DNA of 47,186 bases from Dorea sp. (GTDB lineage: Bacteria > Bacillota_A > Clostridia > Lachnospirales > Lachnospiraceae), in the NCBI GenBank assembly GCA_016295505.1, contig JAEDLC010000003.1, positions 1-47,186 on the forward strand, read 5' to 3'. Shown here piece by piece: positions 40,467 to 47,186 of this stretch. Below the pieces are notes generated by a model, which saw only the letters and a program-made list of their open reading frames with translations, searched no databases and was not told the origin of the DNA. Both the position numbers and the translations under genes were made by a program. Every line of letters starts with the position of its first letter. Position 1 is the first letter of the stretch.

Positions 40467-40929
40467 AGTTGTATAAGCAGTCTGGCCGTTTATACGGATT
40501 GAAGACAGAATTGTTGTCCCCTGAGGTGTATTCAACGGTGTGGAGTCAACAGCACGCTCTCCACCCAAAGCACGGGCATAAAGTCTGGTCATATTCGTAT
40601 TTACGCCGCTTTCATCAAGAAAGACCAGATTGTTTATATCGTATTCCGACATGAGTCTGCCCCAGTTCTTTCTCTTTTCCCTGACATCGGGGACACTCCT
40701 GTTCGGAAGCATGCAAAGACTTTTTCTTATAGACATAACCGAGTTTTAAGATAGCCTTGCGCACGGTTTCATCACTAACATGCAAACCAAGCGTTTCAAT
40801 GATTTCTTTTAATGTAATGTCCGGCTGTTTCTGAATCAGGTGGTCTATATTTTCAATACCATCTGGAATAAGTGAAGGTTTTCGTCCACGCAGATAGGTT
40901 CTGGTTTCATTGTGTAACATAATACTCAC
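40449..40929 (-). mobile_element. IS630-family transposase, frameshifted and truncated
   Basis: The first frame (40615-40929) has the helix-turn-helix region LRGRKPSLIPDGIENIDHLI and DITLKEIIETLGLHVSDETV. The second (40449-40736) has the start of the DDE domain, NNLVFLDESGVNTNMTRLYA, with the first catalytic Asp. A frameshift lies near 40690. The last third with the remaining DDE residues is missing. Inactive. Confidence 0.85.
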
Positions 40930-40933
40930 GTAT

Positions 40934-40963
40934 AATCCAATTATCTTAGATGGTAATTGGATT
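40934..40963. repeat. Ten-base inverted repeat
   Basis: AATCCAATTA and TAATTGGATT flank a ten-base loop just outside the IS630 start, followed by a T5 run on the plus strand. It could be a terminator or part of the IS end. The rest of 40964-41198 holds no gene; it is probably the IS110 left flank. Confidence 0.4.
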
Positions 40964-41198
40964 TTTCCCAGATATTACGGGGTATTTCAATCCATCTCTG
41001 ATATATTTTGAAAAGGCACTGTGAATTTGTACCTATAATTTTACAGCTTTGACTGGTATGAGGTGGCTCAGACCACAGCTTTTCGACTATTACTGTTAAT
41101 CAGTTTGTTAACGCTTCGACATTTTTATTTACGTGATTACACAGCCGAATTCTCTATGGAAGACAGCAGTGCTCAAAATATTTATCAGGTATTAACCT

Positions 41199-41819
41199 AT
41201 GTCAATGTACTTTATTGGAATTGATATTTCCAAGTACAAACATGATTGCTGCATCATCTCTGCAGCTGATCAAAAAGTGGTTTCTAAAGTCACAATCAAA
41301 AACAATAAAGCCGGCTCTGATGAACTGCTTACCATCATCAATTCCCTCTCCAACCCTGAGGACATAAGAATAGGGTTTGAATCAACTGCCCATTATGCTC
41401 TCAATCTTGAACTCTTCCTTGAAAATTCTCTCCTAACCTTCATGGAAGTTAATCCTGTGCTTATCAGTGAATACAAGAAATCGAAGACACTTAGGCGTAC
41501 AAAAACCGACTCTGTTGACTGCGAATCAATAGCTCGTTGGTTAATGACCGTTGAGTACAAACCCCATTCAAAAGGATTTTACCACGCTTATTCCTTAAAA
41601 TCATTAACTCGTTTACGCGACAAATTAATTCGTCAACGTTCTTTTTATCTTGTTAAAATCACAAATGTATTGGATCATACGTTTCCTGAATTCAAACCAT
41701 TCTTTAACGAGCGTCTTTCAAAAACCGCTCTTTATCTTCTTGAGAATTATGGTTCTGCTGAAAAGATGGCCCGCATGAATTCTGTTTCTTATGAGAAGTT
41801 ACGTTCATTATCCGTTTAA
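41199..41819 (+). mobile_element. IS110-family transposase, C-terminally truncated
   Basis: 206 codons beginning YFIGIDISKYKHDCCIISAA, the first Asp of the DEDD RuvC-like nuclease, then IRIGFESTAHYALNLELFLE and RTKTDSVDCESIARWLMT with the later acidic residues. Full IS110 transposases are about 400 residues; the second (Tnp20) domain with the catalytic Ser is gone. IS110 elements use a bridge RNA encoded in their flanks; none was identified here. Inactive. Confidence 0.85.
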
Positions 41820-41906
41820 TATAATTCAAATCCATTAATAAGACTATTATATCGTCATTTTCAAACACTTACAAGCAGCAAATAATTCCCATTATACAGC
41901 GTTCCT

Positions 41907-42227
41907 CTAATCCTTTTTACTTATATCCCTACTCCCCTCCCCCAATTCCTTTTCCACCACCTGAAGTATCCTTACCGCCTCTTCGATCCTGCTCCTTACA
42001 ACATCAGAAGGAAGTCTCTTCCCCCTGATCAGATAATCCAGTGATACACCGAAGTAATCAGCGATATTGCATAGCAGATCAATAGAAGCATCCCGGTTGC
42101 CGCCTTCCAGTACTGAAACGTAGTGTCTGGTAATTCCCATGTCGTCTGCGAAGATTGTCCGGCTGATGGACCGGCTTTCCCGTAATTCTTTAATCATGTG
42201 TCCGCACACTTCTGCGTTATATCCCAT
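41907..42227 (-). CDS. XRE-family transcriptional regulator
   Basis: 106 residues from MGYNAEVCGHMIKELRESRS. A Cro/CI-type helix-turn-helix covers residues about 10-65 (DMGITRHYVSVLEGGNRDAS; LLCNIADYFGVSLDYLIRGK). The remaining helix (RIEEAVRILQVVEKELGEG) is probably for dimerisation. GAAAGGGGG lies ahead of the ATG; an upstream in-frame extension has no binding site. It is a typical mobile-element or toxin-antitoxin regulator, but no partner is adjacent. The stretch 42228-42584 holds its upstream region and no gene. Confidence 0.8.
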   Translation of the reverse strand: MGYNAEVCGHMIKELRESRSISRTIFADDMGITRHYVSVLEGGNRDASIDLLCNIADYFGVSLDYLIRGKRLPSDVVRSRIEEAVRILQVVEKELGEGSRDISKKD

Positions 42228-42584
42228 AATTGTAATCCCCCTTTCAGAATCAATGTCAGGATTCTTTGTTCCTGCATCTGAACCGTACTTCCAAAAGGGT
42301 CTGATATCTGTGTAAGATAAAGTCCAGATTGTATCGCTTGTGAATCTCATATGAAAATTCCTGTCCCATATATCGACACAATTGGGACAATATACGGTTG
42401 TGTGCTGTTATAAAGCAATTAATCGAGTTGTCTATACATTTTTCAGATTATTTGTTTTTATCCGATCAAATTTCATTTTCAAGTCCATAGATATGCATGA
42501 TTGATTTCGTTTCCTGAAAATCAATATTTACCGGTCTGTACTCATTGATCGTTTCTGCTTTCAGTCTGACAAAATGGCAAAAGG

Positions 42585-42629
42585 AATGGTCACTCTGAGT
42601 GTCTTTTCAGTCAACTCTGAGCGACCATT
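42585..42629 (-). terminator. Hairpin terminator after the SARP gene
   Basis: Minus strand AATGGTCGCTC pairs with GAGTGACCATT over 11 bases (one G-U), with a 23-base loop, then CCTTTT. It lies 36 bases after the stop of the regulator gene. Confidence 0.6.
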
Positions 42630-42664
42630 GATGTTGATTCAGAAACTGTTTTGTTCTGTTTCAG

Positions 42665-44050
42665 TTACTTCTCATCTTTTTCTTCTGCTTTTTCCAACCG
42701 GTACAGTAATCCGGCATATTCTTCCTTCAGAAGGAATTCCCGGGCCAGCTTCAGCTGCTCATTTGCCAGTTCGATCCAGTTCTGTTTTCGATAGGCGCGG
42801 ATCCGCCAGTAATAAGCTCCTGTATTGGCCGGGTTGATTGCCAGGGATTTTTCCGCTTTTTTATGCAGCTCTTTGTAATTGCTTTTCATAAAATAAATGC
42901 CCAGCAGCCTGTTCACCGCTTTTACATAGTGATCATTGTACACAGTTCTGGCATTCTTCAGCCAGCTCAGGTCTTTATTCGTTATCTGAATCCCTCCCGT
43001 GTAAATGTCCATCATATTTTCAAGCAGCTGGACTGCAGCATCATCATTGACGATGGACGCTGCCTGTTCCAGCTGGTCAAATACGGATAGATCGATGGTA
43101 ATCTTAAGATCCGGATTCAGCCGATATCCGGCGTTCGTTGTGACAATCAGATGACGGCCGGATAAATTGATTCCACGTTTACGGTTATTGGATACCGCCC
43201 TTCTGACTTTTCCTCCGTTCCCCGGATCCGCTCCGGGCCAGACTAAAGCACTTAAAACGGCAGCCGGAAAAGCCTTATGGGGATTCATGGCAAGATACAT
43301 CAATAGTTCCAGTTCGTCAGGCGGAAATTCATGGGCCATATGTATTCCTTCAAAATTAATCAGCGTAAATCCACCAAATAAATGGATCCGTACCTCATTT
43401 GGATGCCTGATATTGCATTTATACGCTCTGCGGCTCATTGCCTCGATTAGCTTGTATTCGTTCATCTCTGTCGTAAGTACATATGTCAGAAAATAAAGCA
43501 ATACCGTCTGGTTTTTATAACATCCGGGATTTTTTACAACAACAAACCCCTTTGAATATTTGTAATATGGAACACCGATTAGATTTTCCACCCGCAGGCG
43601 CCTGTACATTTCGTATTCTTCCGGATGGCTTTTTTCCACCGATCTGATATCCGTAATGATAACCGGCCTGTTGTCACGGAATGCTGCTTTCCACGAAGTT
43701 GCATAATCCCCGGTTTCCATATCTTTGATCCATGTGAGTGCAGGATCACGGTCATCATCAGCATACCACCATTTGGGAGACCAGCTGTTCATTTTGACAT
43801 CCACGTCCAGCATGCCGACAAATTCTGCCTGATAAAAACTGCATATCCTTTTCATCACCTGCTGTGCAGTTTCCTCCGGTTCTGTCATTCCATGCAGTTC
43901 CTGCTCCGTCTCGGTCAGTAAGCGTACCATATCCAGTGCACACTGGATTGTTTCCGGATCCACCTTCTCTCCACTGCGCGATACCTGCTTCCAGAACAGT
44001 GGGAAATACTTCCCTGATTCCCCGGAAAATATCCGTTTCCTTTTTTCCAT
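42665..44050 (-). CDS. SARP/BTAD-type transcriptional regulator with GAF-like sensor
   Basis: 461 residues. Residues about 60-210 look like a GAF-type sensor (RICSFYQAEFVGMLDVDVKM; NLIGVPYYKYSKGFVVVKNP). Residues about 230-320 form an OmpR-type winged helix (VRIHLFGGFTLINFEGIHM; ELELLMYLAMNPHKAFPAAV; GYRLNPD). The C-terminus is a BTAD/TPR helical domain (VKAVNRLLGIYFMKSNYKEL; INPANTGAYYWRIRAYRKQN). SARP-like activators bind direct repeats near the -35, and such repeats occur upstream at 44183-44242. GAGGAG precedes the ATG. A paralogue lies upstream. Confidence 0.8.
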   Translation of the reverse strand: MEKRKRIFSGESGKYFPLFWKQVSRSGEKVDPETIQCALDMVRLLTETEQELHGMTEPEETAQQVMKRICSFYQAEFVGMLDVDVKMNSWSPKWWYADDDRDPALTWIKDMETGDYATSWKAAFRDNRPVIITDIRSVEKSHPEEYEMYRRLRVENLIGVPYYKYSKGFVVVKNPGCYKNQTVLLYFLTYVLTTEMNEYKLIEAMSRRAYKCNIRHPNEVRIHLFGGFTLINFEGIHMAHEFPPDELELLMYLAMNPHKAFPAAVLSALVWPGADPGNGGKVRRAVSNNRKRGINLSGRHLIVTTNAGYRLNPDLKITIDLSVFDQLEQAASIVNDDAAVQLLENMMDIYTGGIQITNKDLSWLKNARTVYNDHYVKAVNRLLGIYFMKSNYKELHKKAEKSLAINPANTGAYYWRIRAYRKQNWIELANEQLKLAREFLLKEEYAGLLYRLEKAEEKDEK

Positions 44051-44182
44051 GCAATCATCTCCTCGTAATTAAGACTTCTGAAGCAGAATCACAGCTGCTG
44101 TGCCGTCTCCGGGTATCATCCTTACCGGAAATCAAAAACACCCATAAGCTATGATTCATCCTGTTTACAGGTTTCATCATAT

Positions 44183-44242
44183 CCTACGGGTGTCGTATCC
44201 GGTGTTGTATTCCGTGTTGTATTCCGTGTTATCTTTCGTGAT
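44183..44242 (-). promoter_or_regulatory. Five tandem 12-base direct repeats, likely SARP operator
   Basis: Minus strand units in order: ATCACGAAAGAT, AACACGGAATAC, AACACGGAATAC, AACACCGGATAC, GACACCCGTAGG. The CAC core recurs every 12 bases, on one face of the helix. It lies 133-192 bases upstream of the regulator gene at 44050. SARP proteins recognise such phased direct repeats. Confidence 0.7.
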
Positions 44243-44418
44243 ATTCTAATACGTATTTCCATAAAAAATTATTGCTGTAAATCATATTCTGCACTTTATC
44301 ATTTTGCTGCTGCTTCATTTCTCTTCCGTACCATATCCATGTCGCTTTTCATGCCGGTTTGATACCGGTTTGATGTCGTTTCCGGTGACGGTTCGGTTTC
44401 AATCAGTTCATTCTGCTT

Positions 44419-45717
44419 TCATTCTTCTTTCATTCTGCTTTTTTCTTCACTCATTTTTCCAATCAAATGCATCAATTCCGCATATTCAGCTTCCATCAGG
44501 TTCATTTTTGCATTTTCCAGTGTTTCCTGCGCTATTTTATGTAAATGCTGCTGTTCCATGGAAATATATGCCCATGCATATATCTTTGGGTGTGCCGGTT
44601 CCAGCGCCAGCGCTTTCATCGCATAATCCTGCATTCTGGGATAATCCGCTTCCTGATATAAAAGCTCCAGAAGTTCATCTACAATATCAAAATAGATTCG
44701 ATGATAACGGGCAGTTTCTTCATACAGCCACAGCTCCTGAACTGCCCCCTGAAACAGATCTCCCCGATACAGGCGAATCGCCTGCTCCAGATTCTGCATC
44801 TTTGAGTACCTGCCGGCGGAACGATGCGCTTTCGAAATACATTCCTCAAATTGCTGGTAATCGGTCACCAGCTTCATCTTTCTGTTAATCTGATACCCGT
44901 CACCAACATTTTCAAGCAGCGGTTCATTGCTGTTGGATACTTTTGCAAATTCATTTCGGAATTTGTACAGCTTATCCCGCAGGTTTCTGGCCGCTTTTTT
45001 GTAATCCGGTTCATCCGGGGTCAGTTTTTCCACCAGTTCCACCGCATTTAACGGTCGGGTACTGACCATCAGCAGATAAGCAAGTACTTTCCATGCAAGG
45101 CTGTTGCTGACCTCTGCTTCCGTAACCGTTCCGTTATCCGCCTCCACTTCCGGACTTCCGAAAAATCGGATCCGCACATCCACCCTCTCTTCGGATGTAT
45201 CAGACACTGAAATGCATTTCCTCTGTTCCATGATTTTTTTCTCATTCATAGAACATGCGACCACCTGCCACAACACTGCAAGAAACTCCCAGCGGTCCGG
45301 GACAACAACTGCACAGTGCCGTGCCAGCGCCTCCGTCCACCTTGAAAAATGTTCGATTCCTTCCAGAGGCTCGAAATCCGTTTCACCCATAGGTCCCATC
45401 ATTTTGCTGATCCACCAGAACGGCTCCCAGATACCAACTCCCAGATCCACATTCAGGGTCCCAGCCCAGTCGGCATCATAGAAGTCCATGATTGTCTGCA
45501 GGACCAGCATGCCTGCCTGGTCAGGATCTGAGACATCCGCAATAGCAGTATAAAGCTTAACCAGAGCATCCATGGCATCACGTTCAAATGAATATGAACT
45601 TACCTCCCTGGCACCATCTCTGGCGTTTTCACTCTCACAGCTTTTTTCTCCTGTAAATCTGCTTGTTACAGCCTGAATCGCTGCAGCAATAAAAGATTTC
45701 TTTCTTATATCATCCAA
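44419..45717 (-). CDS. SARP/BTAD-type regulator, shorter sensor
   Basis: 432 residues, a paralogue of the gene at 42665. The N-terminal sensor has MLVLQTIMDFYDADWAGTLN, but the later part is cut short (VPDRWEFLAVLWQVVACSMN), suggesting an internal deletion. The winged helix (VRIRFFGSPEVEADNG; AWKVLAYLLMVSTRPLNAVE; YQINRKM) and the BTAD repeats (FEECISKAHRSAGRY; YRGDLFQGAVQELWLYEETA) are intact. The start is a TTG at 45717 with GGAGGG nine bases ahead; no ATG fits. It may act on the 12-base repeats between the two genes. Weak start suggests low expression. Confidence 0.75.
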   Translation of the reverse strand: MDDIRKKSFIAAAIQAVTSRFTGEKSCESENARDGAREVSSYSFERDAMDALVKLYTAIADVSDPDQAGMLVLQTIMDFYDADWAGTLNVDLGVGIWEPFWWISKMMGPMGETDFEPLEGIEHFSRWTEALARHCAVVVPDRWEFLAVLWQVVACSMNEKKIMEQRKCISVSDTSEERVDVRIRFFGSPEVEADNGTVTEAEVSNSLAWKVLAYLLMVSTRPLNAVELVEKLTPDEPDYKKAARNLRDKLYKFRNEFAKVSNSNEPLLENVGDGYQINRKMKLVTDYQQFEECISKAHRSAGRYSKMQNLEQAIRLYRGDLFQGAVQELWLYEETARYHRIYFDIVDELLELLYQEADYPRMQDYAMKALALEPAHPKIYAWAYISMEQQHLHKIAQETLENAKMNLMEAEYAELMHLIGKMSEEKSRMKEE

Positions 45718-45754
45718 TCATATTCCCTCCTGCAAAACAAATATAAGAATAAGA

Positions 45755-45801
45755 AACCGCAGGACTGTTGGTGATTCTTCAAAGATAACAGACTTGCGGT
45801 T
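45755..45801 (-). terminator. Hairpin terminator
   Basis: Minus strand AACCGCA...CTGTT pairs with AACAG...TGCGGTT around a three-base internal loop, followed by a T-rich tract. It lies about 100 bases after the XRE fragment's stop. Confidence 0.5.
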
Positions 45802-45902
45802 ATAAATTTCAGTTTTAATTCCGACGGCAATCACATGATCGATCAGATTACAGTTCAGGCAAATTACATACTCCTGAACTGACTTTGTGGACAAACACCC
45901 GG

Positions 45903-46217
45903 CTAAACTGAATTTTCCAGCAGTTTCATAAGAACCTGCAATTCTTCCCTTGTCTCCGGATCAACATCCGGGTGTTCTTTCTTCCACAGATAAATCGCCT
46001 CACGTATGTAAATTCCGTCCAAATGTGCCCGTGCCTCCGAGGATAAATCATTCCGGATCAAAATCATCGCTTCATTCTGAAGTCCTTCCACATCTTCGGG
46101 CAGAGGTTCAATATCCATAATCAGCGATATCAACGAAATCTGATAATATTCAGCCAGCTTATAAATAACAAGGAAATTCGCTTCCTTTTTGCCATTTTTC
46201 AGTTCCCGCAGATTGAT
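45903..46217 (-). pseudogene. XRE-regulator fragment lacking its N-terminus
   Basis: About 104 codons. It enters inside a helix-turn-helix (INLRELKNGKKEANFLVIYK, then LAEYYQISLISLIMD) and continues through a helical tail (AHLDGIYIREAIYLWKKEHP) to the stop. The first half of the HTH is missing because the frame begins at the junction with the VirB6-like gene at about 46206-46217. Non-functional as a DNA-binding protein. Confidence 0.75.
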
Positions 46218-46990
46218 GCAATAATGTCATCGGAAATTGTAATTGACTGAATCAGCAAGGCATATATGCCCACACAGATGATAATCAGAAATCCCTGAAA
46301 TCCCAAATCACACAGCGACCTCAGATAATTCTGCCCGATCATACTCTGTTCTCTGTTTGAAAAGGTGGAAAACGGAATCGGAGCCAGACTTGTCATCAAA
46401 TAGATCTCCACCATTCTTCCATAAACAATGACAAATATAAGCACGGATAAGGCATACATTGTAATTCCAATAACAGTAGACTGCAGATAAACCCCAATCA
46501 GAGGCCCCAGATCCATGGCCTCCAGTGTATCCTGCATCGCTGCCAGCTGATCTGCATTAACCGCAGTAGAACCACTGATTATACCGGCACTTTCATTTAC
46601 CACATGTTGCGCAACATCAAAAACCGCCATGATGATGTCGAATGTATTCGTAATCAGCATGACGGCAACAAATGTTTTAAAAATCCATTTAAAAAAGATC
46701 CATGTTTCAAAATTTGCAAGATTATTGTGATCAATAATCAACTGTATCAGTTCATAGCAGGCAATGAATGTCAGAATCATACCTGCAATAGGGATAATGA
46801 CTGATTCGGATACATTTCGAATCATGGCAAAGACGCCCGGCGAAAAATCCGCCGGAGTCGTCCCCACCTGTGTCGCAATATCGCCTACCTGCGTATTGAC
46901 CGAATCAAACATCCCCGAAAGATTATCCATGATTCCTGTGACCAGCATCGTTTTCAGCCAGTCTGTAATCTGATCGAGTATGCTGTTCAA
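46199..46990 (-). CDS. VirB6/TrbL-like conjugation membrane protein, C-terminally truncated
   Basis: 263 residues with about six membrane segments (IIPIAGMILTFIACYELIQL; KWIFKTFVAVMLITNTFDII; ITMYALSVLIFVIVYGRMVE; LCDLGFQGFLIIICVGIYAL). It matches the VirB6-like protein of Tn1549/CTn-type elements, including DNLSGMFDSVNTQVGDIATQ and the MVEIYLMTSLAPIPFSTFSN signature. The family normally continues after SDDIIASIC with one more hydrophobic segment; here it ends with CGN* at the XRE junction. The start is a TTG at 46990 after GGAGGTAGAAGTC. It follows the Maff2 gene by 19 bases, the normal order. Confidence 0.85.
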   Translation of the reverse strand: MNSILDQITDWLKTMLVTGIMDNLSGMFDSVNTQVGDIATQVGTTPADFSPGVFAMIRNVSESVIIPIAGMILTFIACYELIQLIIDHNNLANFETWIFFKWIFKTFVAVMLITNTFDIIMAVFDVAQHVVNESAGIISGSTAVNADQLAAMQDTLEAMDLGPLIGVYLQSTVIGITMYALSVLIFVIVYGRMVEIYLMTSLAPIPFSTFSNREQSMIGQNYLRSLCDLGFQGFLIIICVGIYALLIQSITISDDIIASICGN

Positions 46991-47009
46991 AGACTTCTAC
47001 CTCCGTCTC

Positions 47010-47107
47010 TTAGAAAAGGTTGACTAACAAAGGCACCAGAGTGATACCGATCAGAGCAACACCCCCACCGGCCATCAGCTGTTTCATGCCCTGTGATTTC
47101 GCGCCAG
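47010..47107 (-). pseudogene. Maff2 gene, 3' exon
   Basis: The minus strand encodes GAKSQGMKQLMAGGGVALIG then ITLVPLLVNLF and stop, the C-terminal half of the small Maff2 membrane protein of Tn1549-like elements. The first half is not present: the group II intron 3' end abuts it at 47107/47108. If the intron splices, the gene could still be expressed. The 5' exon is outside the window. Confidence 0.85.
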
Positions 47108-47186
47108 ATAGCGATAGGTAATCCTTTGAAATTATCTCCGGATTTTCCCCCGCTCCACACCGTGCATGCGACTTTCACCGCACACG
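47108..47186 (-). mobile_element. 3' end of a group II intron (domains V-VI)
   Basis: Read on the minus strand, the window begins inside a domain V hairpin (UGCGGUGAAAGUCGCA with a GAAA-type loop and a flanking GUG/CAC stem), continues through a probable domain VI segment and ends with the typical terminal CCUAUCGCUAU. The intron and any reverse transcriptase continue beyond the window edge. It interrupts the Maff2 reading frame between the Pro and Gly codons of the usual NPGAKSQG. Confidence 0.8.

Noticed and set aside
41199..41819. Active IS110 element
   Set aside because: The open frame lacks the C-terminal catalytic domain and stops at 206 codons.
44183..44242. CRISPR-like array
   Set aside because: The units are 12 bases, contiguous and without spacers; phased operator repeats explain them better.
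46987..47178. A 63-codon frame over the Maff2/intron joint
   Set aside because: It is out of frame with Maff2 and runs through the intron's structured 3' end.

Overview
The window looks like a Gram-positive gut Firmicute, probably Clostridia/Lachnospiraceae. Nearly every gene has a strong GGAGG-type ribosome binding site, there is a ROK regulator, and Tn1549-type conjugation genes (VirB6-like, Maff2) sit at the right edge. Almost everything reads on the minus strand. The DNA is a mosaic of ordinary host genes, a large multi-operon accessory element, and debris from at least two other mobile elements.

Region by region. (1) 0.1-2.1 kb: a DUF1349 protein, a ROK regulator and a gene tail, probably host backbone. 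(2) 2.1-5.0 kb: a graveyard of second copies of element genes (VirD4 tail, PD-(D/E)XK nuclease, Ro/TROVE tail, Y RNA, hammerhead, E1 tail) joined by deletions. (3) 5.0-35.9 kb: the element core. It is built of operons for a VirD4-like ATPase, ClpP-like protease, YbjN protein and nuclease; a decayed LRR/PcfJ operon; an OmpA-like lipoprotein and membrane/coiled-coil operon; a divergent 967-residue RyR-like protein; Ro/TROVE with two Y RNAs and a hammerhead ribozyme; a Clp-type AAA+ and YARHG operon; a JAB-E1 plus E2-like ubiquitin-type operon; two more VirD4-type ATPases with a predicted nuclease and a predicted zinc protease; and a NADAR protein. (4) 36-40.3 kb: TIR-pseudokinase-FHA, a truncated TIR-vWA and a frameshifted TIR-like/Sel1 protein, a decaying immunity-type cluster. 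(5) 40.3-41.8 kb: broken IS630 and IS110 transposases. (6) 41.9-46.2 kb: an XRE regulator, two SARP/BTAD regulators and an XRE fragment. (7) 46.2-47.2 kb: a truncated VirB6-like gene and a Maff2 gene split by a group II intron.

How it works together. The operons of region 3 share an upstream box, GTTTCAAA, and several promoters carry a second GAAAC half-site at a fixed distance near the -35. I infer that they form one regulon and one system. Its parts are RNA handling (Ro and tRNA-like Y RNAs released by a ribozyme), protein tagging and turnover (E1/E2/JAB, ClpP, Clp AAA+), envelope proteins, and VirD4-type ATPases beside candidate secreted effectors that share acidic Gly/Asp tails. No complete conjugation machinery (relaxase, VirB4) is visible, so the VirD4-like ATPases may move proteins rather than DNA. 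The most notable observation is the linkage of a type III hammerhead ribozyme with YrlA-type Y RNAs and a Ro gene, present twice with compensatory base changes.
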